Positions 24,478-33,898 of a stretch of DNA of 44,866 nucleotides are shown here, one piece after another. The notes under the pieces are model-generated. The model was given only the letters and a program-made list of their open reading frames with translations. It was not told the origin of the DNA and made no database searches. Source of the stretch: UBA4615 sp044371545 (GTDB lineage: Bacteria > Pseudomonadota > Gammaproteobacteria > Burkholderiales > Burkholderiaceae_E); contig JBILTM010000007.1 of NCBI GenBank assembly GCA_044371545.1, positions 1 to 44,866 on the forward strand, written 5' to 3'. How positions within the stretch are numbered: position 1 is the stretch's first letter; each line of letters opens with the position of its first letter. The position numbers were made by a program, and so were the translations under genes.

Positions 24478-26225
24478 CCCCGCGCGCTGCAGGCTCCGAC
24501 ACCGACACCGACACCGACCTCGATCCGATCACGTTCGCGGTCCTGAAGAACGCGCTCGATGCGATCGTCGACGAGGTGGCCTACACGGTCATCCGGACCG
24601 CGCGCTCCGAGATCGTCAAGGACGTGATGGACTACTCCGCGGCCATCTGCGACCGCAAGGGGCGGATGATCGCGCAGGCCAAGACGATCGCGCTGCACCT
24701 CGGCGCCGTGCCCGAGGCGATGGACGCGATGCTCGCGCAGTACGGCAACGACCTGCATCCCGGCGATGCGGTGATCGTCAACGATCCGTACCAGGGCGGG
24801 ATGCACCTGCCGGACATCTTCATGTTCGTGCCGTTCTTCCACGGGGGTGCGGTCGAGGGCTTCTGCGTGGTGATCTGCCATCACACCGATGTGGGCGGCC
24901 GGGTCCCCGGCTCGAACGCGAGCGACTCCACCGAGATCTTCCAGGAGGGCCTGCGGATCCCGGTGGTGAAGCTCTACGAGCGCGGGCAGGTCAACGACAT
25001 GCTCGAGCGCCTGATCGGCCTGAACGTGCGCGTGCCCGACCGGGTGCTGGGGGACCTGAAGGCGCAATACGCGGCGTCACGCGTGGGCGTGCGCGAGCTG
25101 GGCCGGCTCTTCGACCGGTACGGCGCCGCCACCATGCACCGCTACCTCGACGAGCTTCTCGACTACGCGGAGCGGCTCACGCGCGACGAGATCCGACGCT
25201 GGCCGAAGGGCAGCTTCACGTTCCTCGACCATATCGACGACGACGGCCTGTCGCCCGATCCGATCCCGATCCGCGTCACCATCACGGTCCACGACGAGCA
25301 CGTGTCGGTGGATTACGCGGGTTCGGCGCCGCAGGTCAAGGCCGCGATCAACTCGACCCTCTCGTACACCAAGTCGTGCACCTACCTGTCGGTGCGCTGC
25401 GCGCTGAAGGGCGACATCCCCAACAACGCGGGGGTGTTCCGGTGCATCGAGGTCACGGTTCCGGAGGGCAGCGTGCTCAACCCGGAATCGCCGGCCGCGG
25501 TCGCGGCGCGCGCACTGACCGGCTATCGGGTGTTCGACGCCATGCTCGGCGCCCTCGCGCAGATAGTCCCCGACCGGATCCCCGCCGCCGGCGAAGGCGG
25601 CAACACGGTGGTCTGCCTCTCGGGCCGCCGGGCCGACCGGCGTCCGTTCATCATCGTGGACATGATTTGCGGCGCCTGGGGCGCTCGCCCCGGCGGTGAC
25701 GGGATCGAGGCGATCACCAACGCCTCGCAGAACCTGTCGAACACGCCGGTGGAGACGCTCGAGGCGCAGCATCCGGTGCGCATCGAGGCGTACGAGCTGA
25801 TCGAGGACAGCTGTGGCGCGGGCAAGTGGCGCGGCGGGCTCGGCGTCCGGCGCAGCTTCCGGGTGCTCGCCGACGAGGCGTTCATGCAGCTGCGCGCCGA
25901 CCGCATGAAATTCGCACCGTATCCGCTGGCCGGCGGCGAGCCGGGCTCGTTCGCCCGGAATCGCCTCGAGGAGGACGGCACGATGCGCGACCTGCCGTCG
26001 AAGACGACCGGCTGGCTGCGGCAGGGGGCACTGGTCGTGCACGACCAGCCGGGCGGTGGCGGCTTCGGCGATCCCCTGGAGCGGGACCCGGCCCGGGTGG
26101 CGCGCGACGTCTGGAACGGCAAGATCACGGCCGGGTTCGCGCGCCGCCACCATGCGGTCGTGGTCGACGGCCCGTCGGGCGTGCTGGACGAGGCGGCCAC
26201 GCGGGCGCTGCGGGCCGGCGACTGA
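24474..26225 (+). CDS. hyuB: Hydantoinase/oxoprolinase family protein, subunit B
   Basis: The 583-residue protein is the partner of HyuA. It starts with a short acidic Asp/Thr repeat and continues with DPITFAVLKNALDAIVDEVA, SEIVKDVMDYSAAICDRKGR, DAVIVNDPYQGGMHLPDI, HHTDVGGRVPGSNASDSTEI and the C-terminal GGGGFGDPLERDP-type loop (PGGGGFGDPLERDPARVARD). All the conserved His and Asp segments that bind metal in this family are present. It overlaps hyuA by four bases, so the two are translationally coupled and probably form one complex. Confidence 0.9.
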   Translation: MTPRAAGSDTDTDTDLDPITFAVLKNALDAIVDEVAYTVIRTARSEIVKDVMDYSAAICDRKGRMIAQAKTIALHLGAVPEAMDAMLAQYGNDLHPGDAVIVNDPYQGGMHLPDIFMFVPFFHGGAVEGFCVVICHHTDVGGRVPGSNASDSTEIFQEGLRIPVVKLYERGQVNDMLERLIGLNVRVPDRVLGDLKAQYAASRVGVRELGRLFDRYGAATMHRYLDELLDYAERLTRDEIRRWPKGSFTFLDHIDDDGLSPDPIPIRVTITVHDEHVSVDYAGSAPQVKAAINSTLSYTKSCTYLSVRCALKGDIPNNAGVFRCIEVTVPEGSVLNPESPAAVAARALTGYRVFDAMLGALAQIVPDRIPAAGEGGNTVVCLSGRRADRRPFIIVDMICGAWGARPGGDGIEAITNASQNLSNTPVETLEAQHPVRIEAYELIEDSCGAGKWRGGLGVRRSFRVLADEAFMQLRADRMKFAPYPLAGGEPGSFARNRLEEDGTMRDLPSKTTGWLRQGALVVHDQPGGGGFGDPLERDPARVARDVWNGKITAGFARRHHAVVVDGPSGVLDEAATRALRAGD

Positions 26226-26264
26226 ACGCCCGCTCGCGTGGCCTCATGCGGAATTCGATCAGCC

Positions 26265-26279
26265 CGGCCTGCGGCCGGC
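26265..26279. terminator. Possible terminator hairpin after hyuB
   Basis: CCGGCC-TGC-GGCCGG forms a 6-bp stem with a 3-base loop 40 bases after the hyuB stop, followed by CTTC. The rest of the 248-base gap to the convergent hydroxylase gene shows no supported gene. Confidence 0.35.
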
Positions 26280-26473
26280 CTTCACCCGACGCACGCCCGC
26301 GCGAGCCGGTGCGGCCCAGTCGGTGCACGACGGCCTGAAGGACGGCACCGCCGGCACGTGGATGCATGCGAAGGCGCTCGAGTGCGGATGCAGGGCGCGT
26401 CGGCCGCTGTGGGGCGACGGCGGGCCGCGCCACCCGTCGCGTCGGTCGGTTCACCAGCCATTCGATGTCGGAA

Positions 26474-28846
26474 TCAGGTGGCCCGCACGCGGCCCCTCAC
26501 CGCATCGAAGATCCGCTCGGGGGTGATCGGCGTGTCGTTGAACTCCACCGCATAGGGCGCGAGGGCGTCGCAGACCGCGTTGGCGATCGCCACAGGTGGC
26601 CCGATTGCGCCGCCTTCGCCCAGGCCCTTGACGCCGAAGGGGTTCGACGGCGACGCGGACTGTTCGTGCACGACCCGGATGCGCGGCGTGTCGGCGGCGC
26701 TGGGCATCAGGTAGTCGAGGAACGACCCGGCCAGCAGCTGGCCTTCGCCGTCGTAGATCAGTTCCTCGAGCATCGCGCCGCCGATGCCCTGGACCGTTCC
26801 ACCGACGATCTGCCCTTCGGCGAGCATCGGATTGACCAGGATGCCGCAGTCGTGGGCGACCACGTAGTCCTCCAGCCGGACCCGACCGAGCCCGACGTCC
26901 ACGTCGACCACCACGGCATGCACCGCATAGGACCAGGTGACCGTGGGCGGCTCCCAGTAGCAGGTGCTCTCCAGGCCCGCCTCCATGTCGGCCGGACGGC
27001 GGTGATCCCAGCCGGGCCGCGCGGCAGCGGCCACCTGGGCCAGCGTCATCGACACGCCCGGCACCCCGACGATGCCCACGCTGCCGTCGCGCAGCTCCAG
27101 GTCCTGCTCCGAGCATTCGAAGGCGTTCGCCGCGATCGCGAACACCTTCTCGCGCACCCGCTCGCTCGCCTGGTGGATCGAGGCCGACAGCGTCACGGTG
27201 GAGCGGCTGGCGATCGTGCCGAAGCCCATGGGGATCGCGGCGGTGTCGGCGAAGGTGAGGACCACGTCGTCCGGGCGCACCTTCCAGCAGTCGGCGGCGA
27301 TCTGCGAGAAGACCGTCTCCATGCCCTGGCCCTGCGGGCACGATCCGGCGGCGATGTAGATCTTGCCCGACGGGTCGATGCGGACCGTCGCGCCCTCGAA
27401 GGGACCCACGCCGGTGCCCTCGGTGTAGACGCACAGCCCGAGCCCGAGATGACGGCCCTCGGCACGCGCGGCGGCCTGGCGCTGCCGGAACGCTGGCAGG
27501 CCACCCAGCGTGTCGAGCGCCTGCTGCAGCGCCTTGGGGTAGTCGCCGGTGTCGTACACGATCGGCTCGCCGTCGCGGTACGGAATCCCCACCGAATACG
27601 GCATCTCGTCGGCCCGCACCAGGTTGCGGCGGCGTACCTCGGACGGCTCGAGCCCGAGCTCGCGTCCGATCAGGTCCATCATGCGCTCCATCGCGTGCGC
27701 TGCTTCGGGGCGCCCGGCGCCGCGGTAGGGCGCGTTCGGAACCTTGTTGGTGGCCACCACCCGCGCGTCGATCTGCAGGTGCTCGACCTTGTACGGCCCG
27801 ATCAGATGCGATGCGGTGTTGTACGGGATGCCGACGCCCACCGGATTCCAGGCGCCGCAGTCCATGACGAACCGGTCCTGCACGGCGAGGATCCGACCGC
27901 TGCGGTCGAAGCCCACCTCGATGTCGTGGATCTGGTCGCGCGAATGGCAGGCACTCTGCAGATGTTCCCGGCGATCCTCGATCCAGCGGACCGGTCGGCC
28001 CAGCCTCATGGCCAGGAACGGGATCAGCAGGTCCTCGGGGTACACGTGGCCCTTGGTGCCGAAGCCGCCGCCCACATCGGGCGCGACGCACCGGATCCGC
28101 GCCTCGGGCATGCTCAGCGTGTGGGCGAGTTCGCGGCGGACCCAGTGCACCACCTGCGTGGACGACCAGACGGTCAGGTGCGCGGTGCGCCGGTCGTACT
28201 GACCCAGCACGCCGCGGCACTCCATCGGCATCCCGGCATAGCGGTGGTGCCGGAAGCGGCGCTTCAGGCGCAGCGGGGCCTCGCGGATCGCGGTGGGCGC
28301 ATCGCCCTTGCCGACCGAGAACTCCGCGAACAGGTTGCCGCGGGCCTGTTCGTGGATGAGCGCCGCGTCCGGCGCCATCGCCTGCTCCGGATCCACCACG
28401 GCCGGCAGCGGGTCGAGCGAGAGCTCGACCAGATCGACCGCGTCTTCGGCCACGTAGCGGTTCACCGCCACGATCACCGCGACCGCCTCGCCCACGTGGC
28501 GCACCTTGTCGATGGCGAGCAGCGGCTGGCGTGGATCGACGATTCGGTGCGGCACGCTGGTGCGCCACTTCGCCGGCAGCGGGAGCTGCTGGTCCTTGAC
28601 CGGGGGCATCAGCCCCGCGAGCTCGGCCCCGCCGATCGCCAGCACGACGCCGGGCAGGGCGGCCGCGGCCGACAGATCGATGCCCCGGATATGGGCATGC
28701 GCCATCGGGCTGCGAACGAACGCGACGTGCACCATCCCGGGAAGGACCATGTCGGCCAGGTACTGGCCCTGGCCGCGCAGCAGGCGCTCGTCCTCGCGTC
28801 GCGGCATCGAGCTGCCGACATAGCCAACGCCCGCTTCTTCCTGCAT
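26474..28846 (-). CDS. Molybdenum hydroxylase large subunit (xanthine dehydrogenase/CoxL family)
   Basis: The 790-residue catalytic subunit binds the molybdopterin cofactor and hydroxylates a heteroaromatic or related carbon using water. Visible are VGGGFGTKGHVYPED (cofactor binding, about 255-270), PYRGAGRPEAAHAMERMM (active-site loop), GSCPQGQGMETVF and the catalytic Glu in KGLGEGGAIGPPVAIANAV near the C-terminus. The loop reads PYRGAGR, close to the AYRGAGR of form-II CoxL-like enzymes and unlike the CO-specific AYxCSFR, so CO oxidation is unlikely. ATG 28846 is chosen because the family pattern (GSSMPRREDERLLRGQGQYL) follows; GAGGG lies upstream. Unusually, it is divergent from its FAD and iron-sulfur subunits. 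Confidence 0.9.
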   Translation of the reverse strand: MQEEAGVGYVGSSMPRREDERLLRGQGQYLADMVLPGMVHVAFVRSPMAHAHIRGIDLSAAAALPGVVLAIGGAELAGLMPPVKDQQLPLPAKWRTSVPHRIVDPRQPLLAIDKVRHVGEAVAVIVAVNRYVAEDAVDLVELSLDPLPAVVDPEQAMAPDAALIHEQARGNLFAEFSVGKGDAPTAIREAPLRLKRRFRHHRYAGMPMECRGVLGQYDRRTAHLTVWSSTQVVHWVRRELAHTLSMPEARIRCVAPDVGGGFGTKGHVYPEDLLIPFLAMRLGRPVRWIEDRREHLQSACHSRDQIHDIEVGFDRSGRILAVQDRFVMDCGAWNPVGVGIPYNTASHLIGPYKVEHLQIDARVVATNKVPNAPYRGAGRPEAAHAMERMMDLIGRELGLEPSEVRRRNLVRADEMPYSVGIPYRDGEPIVYDTGDYPKALQQALDTLGGLPAFRQRQAAARAEGRHLGLGLCVYTEGTGVGPFEGATVRIDPSGKIYIAAGSCPQGQGMETVFSQIAADCWKVRPDDVVLTFADTAAIPMGFGTIASRSTVTLSASIHQASERVREKVFAIAANAFECSEQDLELRDGSVGIVGVPGVSMTLAQVAAAARPGWDHRRPADMEAGLESTCYWEPPTVTWSYAVHAVVVDVDVGLGRVRLEDYVVAHDCGILVNPMLAEGQIVGGTVQGIGGAMLEELIYDGEGQLLAGSFLDYLMPSAADTPRIRVVHEQSASPSNPFGVKGLGEGGAIGPPVAIANAVCDALAPYAVEFNDTPITPERIFDAVRGRVRAT

Positions 28847-28898
28847 CTGCAAACCCTCGCGAGACCGCTCCGATGACGCGTGGTCAGCTTGACACTCG

Positions 28899-28914
28899 TT
28901 GACTGGCCAGTCAA
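28899..28914. promoter_or_regulatory. RutR-like operator palindrome (site 1)
   Basis: TTGACTGGCCAGTCAA is a perfect 16-bp palindrome in the gap between the divergent hydroxylase large subunit (28846) and FAD subunit (29041). It shares its outer halves (TTGACT / GTCAA) with the element at 34477-34492 and matches 10 of the 14 defined bases of the E. coli RutR consensus TTGACCA-NN-TGGTCAA as I recall it. Confidence 0.7.
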
Positions 28915-28915
28915 T

Positions 28916-28931
28916 ATTGACCCACGTCAAT
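28916..28931. promoter_or_regulatory. Second inverted repeat adjoining operator site 1
   Basis: ATTGAC-CCAC-GTCAAT has perfect 6-bp arms and starts 1 base after the palindrome at 28899-28914. The TTGAC/GTCAA half-sites are the same but 2 bases closer together, so it may be a weaker second site or the second dyad of a tandem operator. Confidence 0.5.
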
Positions 28932-29040
28932 GGTGCTCGGATCGGCTCGCCGCCGCGAGCGTCCTCATCGATTTCCACGGCACGCTCAGGCCCATGTGTG
29001 ATCGGCTCCGCAGTCTGCTGTGCGTCGGAAAGTCCGGCAC

Positions 29041-29919
29041 GTGAAGCCGCCGAAATTCGATTACCACGCGCCTCGCACGCTCGATGAGGCGATCGGCCTG
29101 ATCGCGCGTCACGACGGCGGTGCCCGGGTCCTCGCCGGCGGCCAGAGCCTGGTGCCGATGCTCAATTTCCGGCTCGCGCAGCCCGCCGCACTGATCGACC
29201 TGCGGCTCGTCCCGGGGCTCGCCGGCATCACCGTCGACCCCGACCGGATCCGGTTCGGCGCCATGACGCGACAGCGGCAGGCCGAGAAGTCCGCTTCGGT
29301 CGCCGAGCACCTGCCGCTGATGACCGCCGCGCTGAAGTGGGTCGGTCATGCCCCCACGCGCACGCGCGGCACGATCGGCGGGTCGATCGCCCATGCGGAC
29401 CCCAGCGCGGAACTGCCGATGGTCCTGCGGGCGCTGGATGGCGAGGTGGTCACGGCCGGCCCGCGCGGCGAGCGCGTGATCCCCGCCGAGTCACTGTTCC
29501 GGTCGATGTTCACGACCGCCCTCGCCGCCGACGAGATCCTCATCGAGGTGCGGGTGCCGCGGATGCCCAAGGGGTGTGCCTTCGCGATCGAGGAGTTCGC
29601 ACGCCGGCCGGGCGATTTTGCGATCGTGGCGGTGGTGGTGGTCCTCGAGCCGGTGGCCGGGGGGGCGTTCCGGTCCCGGATCGCCGTTGCGGGTGCCACC
29701 GAGACGGTCTATCGTGCGCTCGACGCGGAACACCTCGTGAGCCGCGGCAGGGTGTCTGCCGACGTCATCGCCGCTGCCGCGGCCAGCGCCAGCGAGGCGT
29801 GCACCCCGATGTCCGATCCCCGTGTGTCGGGCGACTATCGCCGGCACCTGATCCGGGTGCTGACCGGGCGCGCGCTGCAGCGCGCGGCTTCGGCTGCCGG
29901 CCCCTGGCTTGCGCGCTGA
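29041..29919 (+). CDS. Molybdenum hydroxylase FAD-binding subunit (CoxM family)
   Basis: The 292-residue protein passes electrons from the iron-sulfur subunit to FAD and an acceptor. It has both FAD loops: AGGQSLVPMLNFRLAQP (about 34-50) and TRGTIGGSIAHADPSAELPM (about 110-129), followed by the C-terminal CO_deh_flav_C domain. GTG 29041 (VKPPKFDYHAPRTLDEAI) fits the family start; a second GTG at 29020 would add seven basic residues. It is followed 24 bases later by the iron-sulfur subunit. Confidence 0.9.
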   Translation: MKPPKFDYHAPRTLDEAIGLIARHDGGARVLAGGQSLVPMLNFRLAQPAALIDLRLVPGLAGITVDPDRIRFGAMTRQRQAEKSASVAEHLPLMTAALKWVGHAPTRTRGTIGGSIAHADPSAELPMVLRALDGEVVTAGPRGERVIPAESLFRSMFTTALAADEILIEVRVPRMPKGCAFAIEEFARRPGDFAIVAVVVVLEPVAGGAFRSRIAVAGATETVYRALDAEHLVSRGRVSADVIAAAAASASEACTPMSDPRVSGDYRRHLIRVLTGRALQRAASAAGPWLAR

Positions 29920-29943
29920 CCCCACTCGAATCGGGCGAACGAC

Positions 29944-30429
<486 letters not shown>

Positions 30430-30461
30430 TGTTCGACCAATCGCTCAACGGGAGTGTGAAG

Positions 30462-31469
30462 ATGAGGATTGCCACAGGGTTCCGGGCCGTTCTGAAGACG
30501 GCCGCGGCGGTCGCGGTCACCGCCGCGCTCATGCCGATCGCGCTCGCGCAGCCGCGCGAGAAGGTGAGCGTGGTGCTCGACTTCACGCCGTGGGGCATCC
30601 ACGCCGCGATGCATCTGGCCAAGCAGAAGGGCTGGTTCGACCAGGCCGGGCTCGACGTCGACGTGCAGGACGGCAAGGGCACGCTGCCGGGCCTGCAGCT
30701 CGTCGCCGTCGGGCAGGTGGATGTCGGGGCCGTGCAGCTCGGGCCGATGGCGCTGGCACGCGAGAAGGGCCTGCCGCTGATCGCCGTCGCCGGCTTCGCC
30801 CGCCGCGGCGACCTGGCCGTGATCGTGGCGGCCGACTCCAAGCTCGACAAGGCGCAGGACCTGGCCGGCAAGAAGCTCGTCTGCTTCACAGGCAGCCCCT
30901 GGGTGCCGTTCATCGACTCGTTCCGGCGGGCCGCCAACATGAGCGAGCAGCAGTTCGCGGTGACCATGGTGGCGCCGCCGGCGATGGTGGCCACCTACGC
31001 GTCCGGCGATGCCGACGGTTTCCTGTCGCTGGCGCCGTTCGGCGTGCCGCTGGTGGCGAAATCGCGCCCCGGCAAGGCGATCCTGGCCGAGAACCTCGGC
31101 GTGCACTTCCCCAGCTACGGCCTGGTGACCAACGAGGCCACCCTCAAGAAGCGCCCCGAGGCGCTGCGCAAGCTGGTGCAGGTGCAGATCCGCGCCTGGG
31201 ACTACATCTACCAGAGCCCGGCGAACCTCGACGAGGCGGTCCAGGCGATCATCGCGCAGCGGCCCACCGCCAAGCTCGATCCGGACCTGCTGCGCGGCCA
31301 GATCGTCGCCTACCGTGAGTTCTTCGAGACCCCGAACACCCGCGGCAAGCGCACCGGCTGGCAGTCCGATGCGGACTGGGCGCAGGCGATCAAGTCGATG
31401 GAGTCGGCCGGGGCGATCAAGCCGGGGCAGAAGCCGGGCGACTTCTTCACCAATGCACTCGTCGACTGA
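30462..31469 (+). CDS. ABC transporter periplasmic binding protein (SsuA/THI5/NMT1-like)
   Basis: The 335-residue protein has a signal peptide (MRIATGFRAVLKTAAAVAVT, cleavage after ALA near 29) and the NMT1/THI5-like fold (VVLDFTPWGIHAAMHLAKQK; GWFDQAGLDVDVQDGKGT). This family binds pyrimidine precursors, riboflavin, sulfonates, nitrate or similar small molecules. ATG 30462 is preferred because GGGAG stands 7 bases upstream; an in-frame ATG at 30429 overlaps the previous stop but would bury the signal peptide. Ligand identity is not visible, but linkage to hydroxylase and hydantoinase genes suggests their substrate. Confidence 0.88.
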   Translation: MRIATGFRAVLKTAAAVAVTAALMPIALAQPREKVSVVLDFTPWGIHAAMHLAKQKGWFDQAGLDVDVQDGKGTLPGLQLVAVGQVDVGAVQLGPMALAREKGLPLIAVAGFARRGDLAVIVAADSKLDKAQDLAGKKLVCFTGSPWVPFIDSFRRAANMSEQQFAVTMVAPPAMVATYASGDADGFLSLAPFGVPLVAKSRPGKAILAENLGVHFPSYGLVTNEATLKKRPEALRKLVQVQIRAWDYIYQSPANLDEAVQAIIAQRPTAKLDPDLLRGQIVAYREFFETPNTRGKRTGWQSDADWAQAIKSMESAGAIKPGQKPGDFFTNALVD

Positions 31470-32265
31470 CACGACGCACGGGGCGGGCGCGGCGCCGTAC
31501 ATCCGGATCTCGCATGTCGAGAAGACCTACGAGTCGCGGCGGGGTCCGGTGCACGCGCTCCAGGACATCGACTTCGCGGTCGCGAAAGGCGAGTTCGTCT
31601 CCATCCTCGGGCCCAGCGGCTGCGGCAAGAGCACGCTGCTGAAGTGCGTCGCGGGCCTGGAGTCGGTGTCGGGCGGCCGGATCGAGGTGGCCGGTGTCGG
31701 GGTCAGCCAGTCGCCCGAGAACCTCGGCATCGTCTTCCAGCGCGATGTGCTGCTCGACTGGCGCACCGTGCTGGACAACGTGCTGGTGGTGGCCGAGCTC
31801 CGGGGACTGGACCCCCGAAAGTTCCGCGCCCGGGCGATGGAACTGCTGCAGCTGTTCGGCCTCGAGAAGTTCGCCGACCGGTTCCCCTGGGAGCTGTCGG
31901 GCGGCATGCGTCAGCGCGCGTCGATCTGTCGGGCGCTGCTGGTCGATCCGGGTCTGCTGCTGATGGACGAGCCGTTCGGCGCACTCGACGCCATGACACG
32001 CGACGAGCTGAACCTCGAGCTGCGCCGGATGTGGATGGAGACGCACAAGACCATCCTGTTCATCACGCACTCGGTCACCGAGGCGGTCTATCTGTCCGAT
32101 CGGATCGTGGTGATGTCGCGCAACCCGGGCCGGGTCGCCGAGATCATCGAGATCGACCTGCCGCAGCACCGACCGCTGTCGCTGCGCGGTGAGCCCGAGT
32201 TCAGCCGCCATACGGGCCGCATCTTCAAGATGTTCTCGTCGATGGGAATCCTCAAGGGGGACTGA
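31453..32265 (+). CDS. ABC transporter ATP-binding protein
   Basis: The 270-residue ATPase drives the importer. It has Walker A GPSGCGKST (about 53-61), the Q-loop region VFQRDVLLDWRTVLDNV, the signature LSGGMRQRASICRALL (about 149), Walker B LLLMDEPFGALD (about 169) and the switch His in FITHSVTEAVYLSDR. The start ATG lies inside the end of the binding-protein gene (17-base overlap), which implies coupled translation. It belongs to the SsuB/TauB-like group. Confidence 0.92.
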   Translation: MHSSTDTTHGAGAAPYIRISHVEKTYESRRGPVHALQDIDFAVAKGEFVSILGPSGCGKSTLLKCVAGLESVSGGRIEVAGVGVSQSPENLGIVFQRDVLLDWRTVLDNVLVVAELRGLDPRKFRARAMELLQLFGLEKFADRFPWELSGGMRQRASICRALLVDPGLLLMDEPFGALDAMTRDELNLELRRMWMETHKTILFITHSVTEAVYLSDRIVVMSRNPGRVAEIIEIDLPQHRPLSLRGEPEFSRHTGRIFKMFSSMGILKGD

Positions 32266-33077
32266 TGCAGCAGTGGTGGGTTCGCAGCGAACGGGTTCGG
32301 TGGCTGCTGATGATGCTGGCCGGACTGCTGGCGTTCTGGGAGGCCATGGTGTGGTTCACCGGGGTCAAGCCGTTCATCCTGCCGGCACCGACCCAGATCG
32401 GACGCGAACTGGTGGCGGCCTCGGGCTACTTCCTCGGTCACGCCGCCTACACCACGGGCACGACGCTGCTCGGGTTCGCGATCGCGGTCGTCGGCGGCGT
32501 GGCCGGCGCGATCGGGATCGTCTATTCGAAGGTGCTCAACCTCCTGCTGTCCTCGCTGCTGGTCTCGCTGAACTCGGTGCCGAAGGTCGCGCTCGCGCCC
32601 CTGTTCGTGATCTGGATGGGCACCGGCGTCGAACCGAAGATCGCCATCGTGGTGATGATCGCGATCTTCCCCATCGTCATCGACACGGTGATGGGCCTGA
32701 AGTCGGTCGATCCCGAGATGCTGAACCTCGCCCGATCCTGCCGGGCGTCGTCGATGAAGACGCTGTGGAAGATCCGCTTTCCCAACGCGCTGCCGTCGGT
32801 CTTCTCGGGAATGAAGGTCGGGATCTCGTTCGCGCTGGTCGGGGCGATCGTCGGTGAGTTCGTCGCCGGCTCGAGCGGGCTCGGCTACGTGATCCTCATC
32901 GCGCAGGGCAACTTCGACACGCCCCGGGTGTTCGCCGCCTTGGTGCTGCTGGGGCTGCTGGGCACGGTGCTGTTCTACCTGGTCGATCTTGCGGAGTCGC
33001 TGTGTCTGCCCTGGCACGTCTCGCAGCGGGGCGACCCGCACGGCAACCCGCTGGCCGCCCTGGGGCCGGGCGGCTGA
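32265..33077 (+). CDS. ABC transporter permease
   Basis: The 270-residue inner-membrane protein has about six hydrophobic segments, the first at 13-32 (WLLMMLAGLLAFWEAMVWF), and the EAA-type loop that docks the ATPase (ARSCRASSMKTLWKIRFPNA followed by LPSVFSGMKVG). It belongs to the BPD_transp_1 family of nitrate/sulfonate/pyrimidine-precursor importers. Its ATG overlaps the stop of the ATPase gene by one base (TGATG). It is the last gene of the plus-strand operon beginning at 29041. Confidence 0.92.
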   Translation: MQQWWVRSERVRWLLMMLAGLLAFWEAMVWFTGVKPFILPAPTQIGRELVAASGYFLGHAAYTTGTTLLGFAIAVVGGVAGAIGIVYSKVLNLLLSSLLVSLNSVPKVALAPLFVIWMGTGVEPKIAIVVMIAIFPIVIDTVMGLKSVDPEMLNLARSCRASSMKTLWKIRFPNALPSVFSGMKVGISFALVGAIVGEFVAGSSGLGYVILIAQGNFDTPRVFAALVLLGLLGTVLFYLVDLAESLCLPWHVSQRGDPHGNPLAALGPGG

Positions 33078-33122
33078 CGGCTGACGGCTGAAATCGATTT
33101 CGAGCGGCCGTTGAATCGTCGG

Positions 33123-33172
33123 GACGGTTGGCGCGGCCCGCCCCCGGGCGACGACGCCGCGCGCCAACCGTC
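33123..33172. terminator. Long stem-loop between convergent permease and tetR genes
   Basis: GACGGTTGGCGCG (33123-33135) pairs perfectly with 33160-33172 over 13 bp; the loop holds a nested 5-bp hairpin (GCCCG/CGGGC). Short outer segments (TCGTCG near 33116, CGACGA near 33177) can extend the stem. It lies in the 126-base gap between stops at 33077 and 33204, so a bidirectional terminator is likely, although no T-run is present. Confidence 0.6.
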
Positions 33173-33203
33173 GAACGACGACACCGATGCGTCGACGTCC
33201 ATG

Positions 33204-33893
33204 TCACGCCATCATGTAGCGCAGCACCATGTCGGCGGCATGCTCGAGCCGCTGCTTGACCCGCTTCGGTGACATCAGATCGGTCCGGAAGATCGCCTCG
33301 AACGTGAAGCGGTTGTTCATGTAGTGCGCCGTCAGCGAGGTGATCGAGATGTACAGGTCCACCGGATCGAGGTCCCGCCGGAACACGCCGTCGGCCTGCC
33401 CGCGGGCCAGCAGCCCGCGCAGGGTGTCGAGCAGCGGGTTGTACATCTGCCGGATGTTCGCCGACTGGTTCACGTGCCTGCCGCCATGCAGGTTCTCGCT
33501 GTAGAGCAGCCGCTGGAACTCCGGATAGCGGATCCAGATCCGGCCGGTGGAGATCACCAGCTTGCGGGTGGCGGCGACCGGATCCATGCCACGCAGACGG
33601 ATGTCGTTCTGGCTGGCGCGGATCGCCCCGTAGGTCCGTTCGAGCACGGCCGCGAACAGCCCGTCCTTGCTCTCGAAATGGTGGTACAGGACGTTCTTGT
33701 TGAGTCCGGTGAGCAGCGCGATCTGGTCCATCCGGGCGCCGTCGAAGCCCTTGTCGGCGAACTCGCGCAGTGCCGCGTCCAGCAGGATCTCGCGGGTGCG
33801 GATCGAGCTCTCGCGGGGCCTGCGCGGTACGGGCTCGGCGCCGCGCGGCGCGGCTGCCGGGCCGGGCGCCGGGGCGGACTTGGCGATGCCCAT
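33204..33893 (-). CDS. TetR-family regulator, RutR-like
   Basis: The 229-residue regulator has a Pro/Ala-rich N-terminal tail (1-25), then the TetR helix-turn-helix (TREILLDAALREFADKGFDG, then MDQIALLTGLNKNVLYHHFE, about 33-80) and a C-terminal ligand domain with YPEFQRLLYSENLHGGRH, similar to the YcdC/RutR group. RutR in E. coli senses uracil and thymine and binds TTGACCA-NN-TGGTCAA. Two matching palindromes lie in this cluster (28899 and 34477), which supports this protein as their reader. ATG 33893 starts 5 bases after the cupin stop, so cupin and regulator form one operon that is probably autoregulated. Confidence 0.87.
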   Translation of the reverse strand: MGIAKSAPAPGPAAAPRGAEPVPRRPRESSIRTREILLDAALREFADKGFDGARMDQIALLTGLNKNVLYHHFESKDGLFAAVLERTYGAIRASQNDIRLRGMDPVAATRKLVISTGRIWIRYPEFQRLLYSENLHGGRHVNQSANIRQMYNPLLDTLRGLLARGQADGVFRRDLDPVDLYISITSLTAHYMNNRFTFEAIFRTDLMSPKRVKQRLEHAADMVLRYMMA

Positions 33894-33898
33894 CCCGG

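Noticed and set aside
26474..28846. Large subunit as an aerobic carbon monoxide dehydrogenase
   Set aside because: The CO-specific active-site loop AYxCSFR is absent; PYRGAGR is found instead.
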